A stretch of DNA of 60,598 nt. Source: an uncultured Aliivibrio sp. (GTDB lineage: Bacteria > Pseudomonadota > Gammaproteobacteria > Enterobacterales > Vibrionaceae). The notes under the pieces are model-generated. The model did no database searches. It was not told the origin of the DNA and was given only the letters and a program-made list of their open reading frames with translations. Below are positions 50,589 through 60,501 of the stretch, in pieces (the first letter of the stretch is position 1; each line of letters starts with the position of its first letter). The stretch is taken from positions 1-60,598 of the forward strand of contig NZ_CAMLHO010000023.1 in NCBI RefSeq assembly GCF_946479765.1. Direction: 5' to 3'. A program made the translations under genes and the position numbers.

Positions 50589-51524
50589 TTATAACTTAAC
50601 CCGTTTCATTAACGCTTTGTCCCAATATGGCTGTTGACCAATGTGCTCACGTAAGAAATCAATCACAGCACTTATCTTTCTTGGCAGGTGTTTACGGCTT
50701 GGATAAACCGCATAAATTGGCATTTTTTGGCTCGCTTTCCAATCAGGTAATAACTGAATAAGTTTGCCATCATTAAACTCATTGGTAAGTAAATAACTGG
50801 CTAAATACGCTACGCCCCACCCTGAAATAGCCGCATCTCTTACTGCTTCAGCTAAATCAACACGATAGTTTCCAGAAACTTTGACACACAATGCTTCAGT
50901 GCCTTTACTGAAATCCCAATTACTGTAGTCACGGTGACGGCCTTGATAAGTTAAGCAATTATGCTCAGTTAAATCTTGAGGATGATGAGGGACAGCTTTA
51001 TCAATCAAATAATCAGGCGATGCTGCCAATACAAAATGTGAATCCGCTAATCGCTGCGCTACGTAACCTTCTGGTAAATCTTCAAAGTTAGTTACCCAGA
51101 GATCTAAACCGTCTTTTAGCATATCTGCACGGTGGTCAAACAAGCGAACTTCGACCTGAAGATCTGGATATTGGTGACGTAATTTGTCGATCGCAGGAAT
51201 GATATGCATAGTACCAAAAGACTGTGATAGCCCTAAACGCAAGATACCCGCAACTTCATCACGTTCATTATCCATAATAGTGCTGGCTTCAGTCATCGCA
51301 CTGTACATCTTCTCACAATACAAATTGAACTGTTGCCCGGCATCAGTCAACGTTAACGAACGTGTCGTGCGTTGTACTAACTTAACGTTAATCTCTGCTT
51401 CTAATATACCCAGTTGTTTACTTACATGAGAGGTAGACACGCCCATTTGTTTTGCGGCAGCAGTAAAGCTACCCGCTTTGGCTAGGGCGTAAAATATCAC
51501 CATTTGGCTGGCACGATCATGCAT
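50589..51524 (-). CDS. LysR-type transcriptional regulator
   Basis: From the ATG at 51524 (AGAGAG before it) it has 311 residues: HTH region AKAGSFTAAAKQMGVSTSHVSKQLGILE and a substrate-binding domain of the DmlR/CrgA-like subgroup (KLVQRTTRSLTLT, LDLWVTNFEDLP). The open frame extends to 51623, but the extra residues do not fit the family. It is divergent from a second LysR gene at 51688, about 160 bp away. Target genes are not evident. Confidence 0.87.
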   Translation of the reverse strand: MHDRASQMVIFYALAKAGSFTAAAKQMGVSTSHVSKQLGILEAEINVKLVQRTTRSLTLTDAGQQFNLYCEKMYSAMTEASTIMDNERDEVAGILRLGLSQSFGTMHIIPAIDKLRHQYPDLQVEVRLFDHRADMLKDGLDLWVTNFEDLPEGYVAQRLADSHFVLAASPDYLIDKAVPHHPQDLTEHNCLTYQGRHRDYSNWDFSKGTEALCVKVSGNYRVDLAEAVRDAAISGWGVAYLASYLLTNEFNDGKLIQLLPDWKASQKMPIYAVYPSRKHLPRKISAVIDFLREHIGQQPYWDKALMKRVKL

Positions 51525-51687
51525 CTCTCTTGTCCTTCTATGCAAAGGGAATATGGGCGGCGGATAATAACACCTACTTAGTCTATTAAGTAAAATAACC
51601 TTATAAGTATTAATTACGTTCATCCATTATCATGTGATATTTTGATACACTCTAGCTAGTGATTAGCTGAATAATAGATGGCTTGAT

Positions 51688-52551
51688 ATGTTTAATCTCC
51701 AACAACTTGAAACTCTTGTACTTTGTGTCGAATGCGGTTCATTCTCTGCGGCTGCTCGAAAATTGGGAAAAGCGCAATCAGCCGTTAGTACGGCAATCGC
51801 AAACTTAGAAATAGATGCTGGGATTGAGATATTTGATCGTTCCACTCGTATACCAACATTAACGCCACACGGTAAGCGTTTATATCTTCAATCTCTTAAT
51901 CTACTCTCGCAAGCAAAAGACATTGAAACCATGATCCACTCTTTCAGCGCAGGCGTAGAAGATACCTTAACCATCGCAATTAATGAGCTATTGTTAACAC
52001 CTTCTTTTTATAATGTAATCAATGAATTTTATCTGCATTTCCCACACACTGAGTTACACATTAATACCGTTGAAAACCAAGAGATAAGCGAACAAGTGTC
52101 AAAAGGAAAAGCATCAATTGGGTTCATGTTGTCCGGAGATATTCTTCCAAAAGACGTTGAGTTAGGCTTAGTAGGTTATTTACCTGTCACTATTGCAGCG
52201 GCACATAACCATCCTTTACATTCTCAAAAATCGATTCAATTACAAGAGTTGAAATCGTTTCGTCAAATACTCTTTACTAATATGCATAGCCCTTGGAATA
52301 CGTACTTCTCATCATCCGTCACCACAACCAATAATTTAAGTACGTTACAATCTTTATTACAGTTAGATCATTGTTGGGGCTTTACTCCAAATCACATAAT
52401 TCAGAATAATACGTCTTTAAAAATAATTGATGTTGATTCTGAAGAGAAGAATTGGTTATTACACATCGATCGTGTCGTTGGAAAAAACAAAAACGCTGGG
52501 CAAGCACATGTATGGCTTTATCAGCGTTCTGTTACTATGTTTGAAATGTAA
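51688..52551 (+). CDS. LysR-type transcriptional regulator, divergent
   Basis: The 287-residue protein has an N-terminal HTH with VECGSFSAAARKLGKAQSAVSTAIANLE and a long C-terminal binding domain. Its ATG follows AATAGATGGCTTGAT. It shares an intergenic region with the LysR gene at 50589, so cross-regulation is possible. The following gene on the other strand is broken. Confidence 0.85.
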   Translation: MFNLQQLETLVLCVECGSFSAAARKLGKAQSAVSTAIANLEIDAGIEIFDRSTRIPTLTPHGKRLYLQSLNLLSQAKDIETMIHSFSAGVEDTLTIAINELLLTPSFYNVINEFYLHFPHTELHINTVENQEISEQVSKGKASIGFMLSGDILPKDVELGLVGYLPVTIAAAHNHPLHSQKSIQLQELKSFRQILFTNMHSPWNTYFSSSVTTTNNLSTLQSLLQLDHCWGFTPNHIIQNNTSLKIIDVDSEEKNWLLHIDRVVGKNKNAGQAHVWLYQRSVTMFEM

Positions 52552-52624
52552 GCACCACTAATATGAATCACTTCTCTGTAAAATATTCTAACAAGACCCG
52601 ATGCCACTCTGTGGTTTCACGAAT

Positions 52625-53342
52625 TTATAATAAAGCTCGGTTGATTTCTTCTTCATACTCACTATTTTCAACTAACACTAGGCCATAATTTTGCTTTTCT
52701 AATTGATAAGGAAGGACAACTAATTCGTTAAACAATTGCTTATTTTTACCTTGTTTTATCATGTACCGTAATACCGCATCATCAGCCACAATAGCATCAA
52801 CTTGATCATTTTCTAACGCTAATAATAACTCATCCATCGTTTGATAATTTTCATGAGCAATACTGTGGTCAGCCAACACTAATCGCTACCGCAAAGAAAA
52901 CACCAATGGCTTTCCATAAAGTATTATTGGTAATGATGCTGATAAAGGTATCTAGATAACTGCGGCTTTTTACGGCTATCGCAAGGTGTGTTTCATAAAA
53001 TGAGTGAGAGAAGTCAACATGCTCCTCACGATCAGTCGTGATCGAAATGCAGGACACACCGACATCAATATCACCTTTTTCTGTCGCCAATAACAAATCA
53101 TCAAGTTCGTAATTCTGTAAGGTATAAGTCGCGCCCATGATTTCTGCAATACGATCCCATAGTGTCATACTTAGGCCTTCGAACTCTTGACCTTTGTCGT
53201 GGAAAATAAAGGGAGGACAGTGGTAGGTTCCTACTTTTAATGGAGCCTGAGCATGACTTACAGAAGAAAAACTCCATAAGATAAAACAAAACACAATAGA
53301 TAAAAATTGATGATGAGAATAAGAACTTGTATCTCCTAACAT
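52625..53342 (-). pseudogene. Periplasmic-binding/receptor-channel gene with internal deletion
   Basis: Front part (53342-52869): signal peptide, then a solute-binding domain of the SBP_bac_3 type (VGTYHCPPFIFHDKGQEFEG) and a membrane helix (NTLWKAIGVFFAVAI). Back part (52879-52625), in another frame: the second half of such a domain (YQTMDELLLALENDQVDAIV). A helix within a binding domain resembles prokaryotic glutamate-receptor-like (GluR0-type) channels. If so, the pore segment, usually with TVGYGD, has been lost together with the frame. The deletion joint is near 52869-52880. Confidence 0.65.
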
Positions 53343-53759
53343 AGTACATACCCCAACTATTTACAGCGCATACACTAAAACATCTATTTAAAGTGACTAA
53401 TGCGCTTTTTAAATTAATACCTCACTATAAAAGGTAGCAGTGGTTACAAGTTAACTCGAGTATTTACAATCAACTCACTCACAATTCAGCTAATTTATTC
53501 ACAATTACTTAGGAATCAACACAAACCAACTTAACTCGCAAAGGTATAATTGTTGATTTACGTAATGCTGAATTAACAACCCCCTTCTATCATGTTATTA
53601 AATACTTCTTTTATCATTACTTTTACATATATATTTATACTCAAAAGTAGTAGATATTATCTAATCACAATAATATAGAATCATCTCAAACTTAAGAAAT
53701 CATAAGAAAAGCACGACCCAATAATTAAAATAGCTTGACTAATTAAAGAATTTAAACTT
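53343..53759. other. Gene-free region before the NIT-domain chemoreceptor
   Basis: About 420 bp, over 65% A+T by eye. No protein-like frame, terminator or palindrome stands out. It must hold the promoters of both flanking genes. Confidence 0.35.
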
Positions 53760-55781
53760 ATGCAGAATGACACTATGAACTTCATTGAAAAATTAACATT
53801 TAAACAAAAAATTCTATTTATTATCACACTCCCAATCGTTGGGATGTTATTTTTTTCCCTAAGTACATTACATACCACGATATCACTTCGTTCAGAACTA
53901 CAAGATATTAGCTCAATGACTGATATATCAATTGAAGGTAGCCTAATTGTTCATGAACTTCAGAAAGAACGAGGGGCAACCGCTGGTTTTGTTAGTTCAA
54001 AAGGTGCTCATTTTAAAGAAGAAATGTTAGTCCAACGAAATGAAACCGATGCTGTATTAAATAAATACTTGAAACCATTGAAAGAAAAATCGATGCAGTT
54101 ACAGCTATCTCACCCTGCTGTTTACAATGATATGCTAAGTGTTTTTTCGCAACTTGAACGTCTTAATATGAATCGAAGTAATGCTGATTCATTTAATATG
54201 ACATCCTCTAACGTCGCTAAATATTACACAGATATTAACAGGTTATTTCTATCATTAAGCAATATGATAGTAAAAAATTCAACAGAAAAAACACTGACCC
54301 CTTATTTAAGAAATTACTCATTATTTTTAGAGATTAAAGAGGCGGCAGGAAAAGAACGTGCAAGCTTAAATAATATTTTGTCGAGTTCAGGTCCTGTTTC
54401 TTTATCACTATATAAAACATTCGTTACTCTGGATTCAACTCAAAATGCACACCTTTCAACATTTAAAGAATATGCCAGTAATCAACAAGTAAAAAAATTA
54501 AATACTCTTCTTTCTGACCCTGTATCAAAAAAAGTATCTGATATTAGAGAAATGGTAAATAATAACTACAAAGAAGGAAACTATACTGTCTCGGCTACAG
54601 ATTGGTATCAAGCATCAACCAATCGAATTAATGCATTTAAACAATATGAAGATGAGTTAGTTATTGATATAAATGTGATAATTACTGAACTAAACAATAA
54701 CATTAATAGCTCTATTTATTCTACCGTTTTCATTATATTATCTATATTAACTATAACGATTATCTCTTCTATTTTTATTTCAAAGCTACTAATCGCTCAA
54801 GCTGTACAATTATCACGCATTGTAGAATCAGTTTCTAAAAATAAAGATTTAACAATTAGAGCAAAAGTATTATCTGAAGATGAACTTGGTGTAAGCACTA
54901 AATATTTAAATGAAATGTTAATTGAATTTCATTCTATATTACAAAAAATGGATAATGGAAGCGCGCAATTAGCAACAAGCGCTGAAGAGTCAAATGTAGT
55001 TATGGGAGTTACCGCTGAAAACTCACAACATGAACTGGCTCAAATCGAAGAAATTTCAACAGCGATTAGTGAACTATCAAGCACTTCAAAAGAAGTTACA
55101 TTAAATGCGACACAAGCTGAAGAACAAGCTCAATCAGCCATAAACAATGTTAATGTCGGTAAAAAACATTTAGAAGAATCGATTCGATTAACTCAGAGCA
55201 TAAATATCTCAGTTCAACAAACGGCGATAATGATTGAAGAGTTAAAAGTAAATGCAATAGATATTGGTGACGTTACAAGTGTCATTAGTTCGATCTCTGA
55301 TCAAACGAACCTTCTTGCCTTAAATGCAGCCATTGAAGCCGCTCGCGCAGGGGAGCAAGGGCGTGGTTTTGCCGTTGTTGCTGATGAAGTTCGTAACTTA
55401 GCAGCCAAAACACAACAATCAACAAAGCATATACAAGATATTATTTCTAAACTTCAAACTCAGTCTGAGAAAGCAAATAACAACATGATAGAGAATGTAA
55501 CACTCATTCAAAAATCGGTTGTTTTATCAGAAGATGTGAAAATATCATTTAATGATATTGCAAACTCAGTTCAAGCAATTTCAGATATTAACACATTAGT
55601 AGCTACCGCATCTCAGGAGCAATATTCTGTTACTGAAGACATCGCAAGAAACACCACTCGTACTTTTGATTTAGTTAATGAAAATGTATCCTCGATTCAC
55701 CAAACACAACAAGTGAGTCAAGAATTAGCGATATTAGCTGAACAACAAAAATCCGATCTATCATTATTTAAGCTGTATTAA
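53760..55781 (+). CDS. Methyl-accepting chemotaxis protein with NIT sensor domain
   Basis: The 673-residue receptor has helix 1 at about 20-40. A periplasmic domain (about 45-315) with [19 protein letters not shown] matches the nitrate/nitrite-sensing (NIT) family. Helix 2 lies at about 318-340, then HAMP, then a signalling coiled coil with [20 protein letters not shown]. It may guide movement towards nitrate or a related ligand, by homology only. The start may be at 53775 (MNFIEKL). Confidence 0.9.
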   Translation: MQNDTMNFIEKLTFKQKILFIITLPIVGMLFFSLSTLHTTISLRSELQDISSMTDISIEGSLIVHELQKERGATAGFVSSKGAHFKEEMLVQRNETDAVLNKYLKPLKEKSMQLQLSHPAVYNDMLSVFSQLERLNMNRSNADSFNMTSSNVAKYYTDINRLFLSLSNMIVKNSTEKTLTPYLRNYSLFLEIKEAAGKERASLNNILSSSGPVSLSLYKTFVTLDSTQNAHLSTFKEYASNQQVKKLNTLLSDPVSKKVSDIREMVNNNYKEGNYTVSATDWYQASTNRINAFKQYEDELVIDINVIITELNNNINSSIYSTVFIILSILTITIISSIFISKLLIAQAVQLSRIVESVSKNKDLTIRAKVLSEDELGVSTKYLNEMLIEFHSILQKMDNGSAQLATSAEESNVVMGVTAENSQHELAQIEEISTAISELSSTSKEVTLNATQAEEQAQSAINNVNVGKKHLEESIRLTQSINISVQQTAIMIEELKVNAIDIGDVTSVISSISDQTNLLALNAAIEAARAGEQGRGFAVVADEVRNLAAKTQQSTKHIQDIISKLQTQSEKANNNMIENVTLIQKSVVLSEDVKISFNDIANSVQAISDINTLVATASQEQYSVTEDIARNTTRTFDLVNENVSSIHQTQQVSQELAILAEQQKSDLSLFKLY

Positions 55782-55947
55782 TATTGAGTTAAGCCTATGC
55801 TAATGCCGTTCATATATATCTAATGATCGGTATTGTTTTCTTTAAATATTTTATGCCCTAACCCATTAATAACATCTTCACCATGATCAGAAAAGTAAGT
55901 CAAACTTGAAAAACTGGCTTCTTCAGATACTACACCTGAAACCTGAT

Positions 55948-56427
55948 TTAAGAAGCAAAGCAAACAAAATTGGTATTTTCATGATTTTTACGATTATGGA
56001 AATACAGTTTTTCATCACTAATAATAAAATTCAAATCCGTTTCAAAGTCTTTTAATGAATCAAGATCTTGAATAAAAATCGGAGCATTTTTTGGTTTAAG
56101 GTGCCAATCAATCTTTTTAGATTTCACTGAGATCTTGTCTTTTTTCACTTTGTAATCCGCATCGATAATGACTTCATACTTTTCATGTTCTCCGCCTTTA
56201 AAAACTAATTTACCTTTTTGAAAAATCGTTAAGTTAGAAGAGGATGCAAAATAAAGCACATATCGTTCGCCAATCTCTTGATATTTTTGATATGGCGCAG
56301 ATATAAAATTAGTAGAAAGTTCATTACAAGTCCAACGAGTACCTTGTAATTCTGAGTCCTGAAATAACCAGTAGTAAGAGAGCAATCCTACTAAAAATAA
56401 CAATAAAATAAAATTGACTATTCGCAT
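55948..56427 (-). CDS. ToxS-like small membrane partner
   Basis: The 159-residue protein has one N-terminal helix (VNFILLLFLVGLLSYYWLF) and a periplasmic beta-rich domain, the build of ToxS and VtrC. Cysteines lie near positions 34 and 156. It overlaps the ToxR-like gene by 10 bp, which implies coupled translation. It probably protects or senses together with the regulator. I see no specific ligand signature. The identification is by architecture and context. Confidence 0.75.
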   Translation of the reverse strand: MRIVNFILLLFLVGLLSYYWLFQDSELQGTRWTCNELSTNFISAPYQKYQEIGERYVLYFASSSNLTIFQKGKLVFKGGEHEKYEVIIDADYKVKKDKISVKSKKIDWHLKPKNAPIFIQDLDSLKDFETDLNFIISDEKLYFHNRKNHENTNFVCFAS

Positions 56428-57293
56428 ACAAGTTTGGCCCTATTAAACGATTTTTCAATAATCATTGGTAGATCATTATATGAAAATTGACTCAATGAAT
56501 AATTCGCATTTCTATTGCTATTTTTGGCTGAAACGTATCCCCTTAAAGAAGAAACGTCATCATCATAAGCAGAATCATACATCCGAATATAAATTTCAGC
56601 ATTGCACTCTACAGGGTTTAATTTTTGGATCTCTTTTTGAATAGCCTCAACACTCACCGATTTTCGGGTCTTATTAAGTAAATAAATATCGGTATTGTTT
56701 ATTTTAAAATGCTGGTAGTGATCTTTGACAAGGAAATGAGGCACCGATGAGACCGCTTTATATTGATATACAAATACAATCATTGATAATAAACACAATG
56801 AAAGTAGTACTGAAATTAACGACGGTTTAGTTAACCAAAAGTGACGAGAACGCGGATTTCTTTTATCTGTCGCTATAGAGTCTTCAGTTACAGTACTAGG
56901 TGTAGGTGTATTTTCAACTGATGGTAAAATCGATGGCGTTGTGTTATCTATTTCTTGTGTAATGAGATCATCCGCGATAGAAAAAGTATCATCAACAAGC
57001 AGTAAATAACCCACCTTACTCACTGTTTTTATTTCGATGCCTTGAGCTTTCAGTTTAACTAAATTGCGCCTTAAACTTGAAATCACATTAGTTAAGGCTT
57101 GATCGGTAACTACTGCCCCCTCCCAACAAACATCAAACAAATGATCACGGTCTAGACAATTTCCTTTTTGCTCAAACAATAGAGTAAATACACTATAAGG
57201 AAGAGGCCTAAGCGTAATTACTTCACCCGTAATATTGCGTAATGTTCTTGTCTCTGGTTCTAACACCAAATTTGCAATTATGATTTTCTGCAT
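56418..57293 (-). CDS. ToxR-like membrane-anchored winged-helix regulator
   Basis: The 291-residue protein has an N-terminal OmpR-type winged helix (about 10-98; TDQALTNVISSLRRNL is the recognition helix, SKVGYLLL the wing). An unstructured linker (100-155), one helix (about 158-178) and a periplasmic domain follow. Its two periplasmic cysteines, Cys230 and Cys290, with the end LVCE, mirror the disulfide pair near the end of V. cholerae ToxR (294 residues, ending VCE). It is a ToxR paralogue, with a ToxS-like partner next to it. It is divergent from an outer-membrane barrel gene. Confidence 0.83.
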   Translation of the reverse strand: MQKIIIANLVLEPETRTLRNITGEVITLRPLPYSVFTLLFEQKGNCLDRDHLFDVCWEGAVVTDQALTNVISSLRRNLVKLKAQGIEIKTVSKVGYLLLVDDTFSIADDLITQEIDNTTPSILPSVENTPTPSTVTEDSIATDKRNPRSRHFWLTKPSLISVLLSLCLLSMIVFVYQYKAVSSVPHFLVKDHYQHFKINNTDIYLLNKTRKSVSVEAIQKEIQKLNPVECNAEIYIRMYDSAYDDDVSSLRGYVSAKNSNRNANYSLSQFSYNDLPMIIEKSFNRAKLVCE

Positions 57294-57648
57294 CTAGGCC
57301 TAACGATTAGTGATAATTCGGTTAAATCGTTCTGATTATTTAAATAAACAACTAAAAACACATTGAAAAAACAAACATTTACCAACCAGAGTTTGAAGTT
57401 TACCGCAATTATAAAACAAATCAATAACTGACTATTGATTTGGCATCAAATCATATATTTATTTTTTAAAACATAAAGTTATACCCGTAAACATATTTAG
57501 TTATCAGCACATTTTAGATTTTTATAACAACAAATAATCAAATGAAATTCAAATATTTGCTATTAGTGTGGAACTTATTTAGTTTATTTTTTTCATGTTC
57601 TTATAATTAAACCAACTTTTAGGCACCCTATTATAGAATGAGACCCTC
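57294..57648. other. Divergent promoter region between the toxR-like and barrel genes
   Basis: 355 bp, very AT-rich, with several T/A tracts that would suit a ToxR-type binding mode. No strict palindrome was seen. It is the first place to look for autoregulation and control of the barrel gene. Confidence 0.4.
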
Positions 57649-58263
57649 ATGAAAAAAATCATATTATTACTCACACTATTTTCTGCTTTTACAAGCGCTA
57701 ACGATAACATCTCAGGTTTTTATTTAGGCGCTGGTCTTGGTGCCACAACCTTTGATGATGGTGGTGCTTTTGATTACAGTGGCGTATCTATTGATACTGA
57801 TGATTCAACTATTAAGTTTATTGGTGGCTATCAATTCAACCGTATTGTTGCTGTTGAACTTCAATATACAAAATACGGTGATATCAATGTAAACCACCCA
57901 ACCGTCAAATCTACTGGTTTTAGAGGTATCGATATTGAATCAACATCTATCTCACTTGCTGCAAATCTTGGTTACACATTTGATAGCGGTTGGCGCCCAT
58001 TTGGTATTGTTGGTTTAGGTGCATTAGAATCATCAACGGATGTTTTAGGCCATTCTTTAAGCGAAAATAACACGTCTTTCCACTACGGTGTTGGTGTTGA
58101 GTATGCACCAAGAGCATTAAGTGGCTTGGCTTTCCGTGTTGCTTATGAAGGTGATATTTTCATCGAGGAAAACGTAAGTAAAGATTATGGCTTTTACAGC
58201 TATTCTGATGACTACGCAATGAGTATTGGTTCACTCTACGCTGGTGTAACTTATAAATTCTAA
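57649..58263 (+). CDS. Outer-membrane beta-barrel protein, OmpA-type transmembrane domain
   Basis: The 204-residue protein has a signal peptide (KKIILLLTLFSAFTSA) and then alternating amphipathic strands (GFYLGAGLGATTF, IKFIGGYQFNRIVAVELQYTKYG, SLAANLGYTF, GVGVEYAP), ending in Tyr-Lys-Phe as required for barrel assembly. It lacks the OmpA peptidoglycan-binding domain. Function unknown. Its gene faces the ToxR-like regulator, and it is a plausible target. Confidence 0.87.
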   Translation: MKKIILLLTLFSAFTSANDNISGFYLGAGLGATTFDDGGAFDYSGVSIDTDDSTIKFIGGYQFNRIVAVELQYTKYGDINVNHPTVKSTGFRGIDIESTSISLAANLGYTFDSGWRPFGIVGLGALESSTDVLGHSLSENNTSFHYGVGVEYAPRALSGLAFRVAYEGDIFIEENVSKDYGFYSYSDDYAMSIGSLYAGVTYKF

Positions 58264-58349
58264 TCATCACTATTGATGATTGAACGGGTAGCGATTGCTG
58301 CCCGTTCGCAATAGCGGTATTGTAATCACTAATATGCAAGTAAAAAAAC

Positions 58350-58823
58350 TTACTTGTTGATAGTAAGGGGGCTTTTCTTTCTATCAAGAATGACAGAAGT
58401 CATATAACCAACAACAATAATATTAATAATAAATGCCGTAAAACCAAGAATGCTTGTACGGAAAATCATTTCATACAGCTCAAAAGGGATATAGATAGCT
58501 CCACTCACCAAAGCAAACCATTCTGTCCACATTTGTGCACGCCATAATCCATAAGCTTCAACAAGCCTAATGATTGAATACACCACCGCACCAATGGCAA
58601 ATAACATGATTTTAACGTCAGTTAATCCACTCGCTGCATCAATAAATACACTAGGTAAGTGACTTGCCGGATTTAAGTGTAAACGGCTCACGATTAATTC
58701 AGCTAAATGTCGTAAATTATGACCAGCTAACGTATGTATCCCAAAAGCAATCAATAGAGACATTATCCCCTTACTTGCTTCCAATACAGCAACAGCACGT
58801 AACCCTTTCTTTATTGTTGTCAT
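58350..58823 (-). CDS. DUF2127 membrane protein
   Basis: From the ATG at 58823, which has AGAGG before it (the frame is open to 58838), it has 157 residues and four helices. It carries features of DUF2127: GLRAVAVLEASKGIMSLL at the start and LVEAYGLWRAQMWTEWFALVSGAIYIPFELYE in the third helix region. Function unknown. Confidence 0.84.
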   Translation of the reverse strand: MTTIKKGLRAVAVLEASKGIMSLLIAFGIHTLAGHNLRHLAELIVSRLHLNPASHLPSVFIDAASGLTDVKIMLFAIGAVVYSIIRLVEAYGLWRAQMWTEWFALVSGAIYIPFELYEMIFRTSILGFTAFIINIIVVGYMTSVILDRKKSPLTINK

Positions 58824-58958
58824 ACTGACCTCTTTCAAATCACTATTTCTCTGATGATAAAAACCATTTAATAGAGTGAGTATCCTCCTTACATTCTATT
58901 TTTAAAAGCGCATAAACCCTTATAAATAAATGAAATATCGCAGAGATCTTATCTTTAT

Positions 58959-60263
58959 CTAATCTTCATTCGATGACTCTAACGCACTCAATTCTCTGTT
59001 TAGCAATAGGCTAATAAACACCGCTATCACCACAGGCAAAAACCAACTCGCGTGAGCAGAAAAGAGAGGAATATAACGAGTTAATGGTGCAGATAAAGAA
59101 TCAGGCAATAATCCCAAAATATGCAGTGCATCTAACCCACCAAATACAAAGCTAATCATCACAACACTAACGTATGAAATAATGTTGTGTTTTGTCGTAG
59201 GTAAAAACCACGCAGCTAATACTAAAGCAATTGCCACCGGACATAATATAAGTATAGCAGGTAAGCTGATAGCCAAGATTTGCTCTAATCCGAAGTTAGC
59301 AACAACGCCTGTCATCGCTGTAACGATAATCGCGGTAATCGCAAACGGAGTGCGGAACGTCTGTTGGCTGTACTCAGCACACGCATTTGTCAACCCTACC
59401 GTCGTCGTTAAACACGCCATAATAATAATACCTGCTAATAAGTATTGACCTAGTGGACCAAATATCTCAGCAACATAACGCGTTAATAATTCACCACCAT
59501 TGGTTGCGCCTTCAGCAATAGACGTTGATGTCGCACCAACATAAGCCATCGCTAAATAACACGCCGACATTAGCAGCGCATAAATCAACGTTACTTTAAG
59601 CGTTGCTTGACAAACATCTTTCGGTGATTCACACCCTTTATCGCGAATGGCTTTAATGATGACCCAACCAAACCCAACGGCCGCAATCGCATCCATTGTC
59701 ATGTAACCTTGGATCAAACCGCTTGTAATGGCTTTATGCTGATAACTGGCACTCGGATCACCAAGGACACCTAATGGCATAATAATGGCCGCTAACGCTA
59801 ACGCGGCTAGCATAAGAACAAGCAGTGGCGTCATGACTTTACCAATGTAATCCACCAACTTACCTCTTTGGAAAGCCAACAATAACGTAGCTCCCACAAA
59901 CATAACCGAGAAAAGCATTAGGTGGTCACCGGTAAAGAATGGCTTGATACCCATTTCATACGCAACCGTTACCGCTCGTGGCATTCCAAAAGCAGGGCCA
60001 ATTGCAATAAAAAGTAATACCCAAAAAGCAATCGCCAATGGTTTCGGTAACGCTTGAGTTAGTTGACTACTGTCACTCAGTCGCCCTAAAACAATCAGCG
60101 TTAATGCTGGAAGCCCAACAGCTGTAAGTAAAAAGCCGAGCATTGCAGGGAAGAATTGAGTGCCTGCTTCAAGGCCAAGAAAAGGAGGGAATATGATGTT
60201 TCCTGCACCAAGGAACATGGCAAACGTCATTAGACCAATCGCAAGCAAGTTGTGTTTTTTCAA
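58959..60263 (-). CDS. brnQ: Branched-chain amino acid transporter BrnQ
   Basis: The 434-residue protein has 12 helices and the BrnQ/LIVCS signature FAMFLGAGNIIFPPFLG near the N-terminus. It takes up Leu, Ile and Val with sodium or protons. It starts with TTG at 60263, preceded by AAGGA eight bases before it. The 5' region contains a leader-peptide frame rich in Ile and Val and stem-loops, suggesting attenuation by the very substrates it transports. Confidence 0.93.
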   Translation of the reverse strand: MKKHNLLAIGLMTFAMFLGAGNIIFPPFLGLEAGTQFFPAMLGFLLTAVGLPALTLIVLGRLSDSSQLTQALPKPLAIAFWVLLFIAIGPAFGMPRAVTVAYEMGIKPFFTGDHLMLFSVMFVGATLLLAFQRGKLVDYIGKVMTPLLVLMLAALALAAIIMPLGVLGDPSASYQHKAITSGLIQGYMTMDAIAAVGFGWVIIKAIRDKGCESPKDVCQATLKVTLIYALLMSACYLAMAYVGATSTSIAEGATNGGELLTRYVAEIFGPLGQYLLAGIIIMACLTTTVGLTNACAEYSQQTFRTPFAITAIIVTAMTGVVANFGLEQILAISLPAILILCPVAIALVLAAWFLPTTKHNIISYVSVVMISFVFGGLDALHILGLLPDSLSAPLTRYIPLFSAHASWFLPVVIAVFISLLLNRELSALESSNED

Positions 60264-60390
60264 TGTACAAGTCCTTATTGCTATTGGGCTATGCCCTATT
60301 AGCTTTATTGTGGACCGTCAGATTGGCTGAAAAAAGAAGAAGAAAATTAAGAAGTCCTCCGTCAGCCTGGCTGACGGAAGTGCCGCCAGC
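60264..60390 (-). promoter_or_regulatory. brnQ: Putative attenuator stem-loops in the brnQ leader
   Basis: On the minus strand, arm 1 GCTGGCGG (60390-60383) can pair with arm 2 CCGTCAGC (60377-60370). Arm 2 also pairs with arm 3 GCTGACGG (60366-60359), extended to 12 bp with one wobble, and a U-rich tract follows (60357-60331). Further copies, TCAGCC (60330-60325) and CTGACGG (60321-60315), give more alternatives. Arm 1 starts at the base after the leader stop codon. Which fold ends transcription cannot be settled by eye. Confidence 0.6.
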
Positions 60391-60501
60391 CTAGTTAATA
60401 ATCACTAGAATGACAGCAATAATAGTTGATGTTACACGCGACACAGCACCGAGCATTATTTGGCACAAAGCAGCAAATTGTAGGGCTGTAGAAGAAAGCA
60501 T
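60391..60501 (-). CDS. Leader peptide rich in Ile/Val/Leu upstream of brnQ
   Basis: A 36-codon frame starts at ATG (60501) with AGGA seven bases before it and ends in TAG at 60391. Its last dozen residues are STIIAVILVIIN: five Ile, two Val and one Leu (CTA) in ten codons. This is the pattern of ilv-type attenuation leaders (compare E. coli IlvL, with runs of Val and Ile). It lies 127 bp before brnQ on the same strand. Confidence 0.65.
   Translation of the reverse strand: MLSSTALQFAALCQIMLGAVSRVTSTIIAVILVIIN

Noticed and set aside
58281-58310. Hairpin GAACGGG / CCCGTTC as terminator of the barrel gene
   Set aside because: The stem is good, but no T-run follows on either strand; it may be a transcript-stabilising hairpin, and I did not list it.
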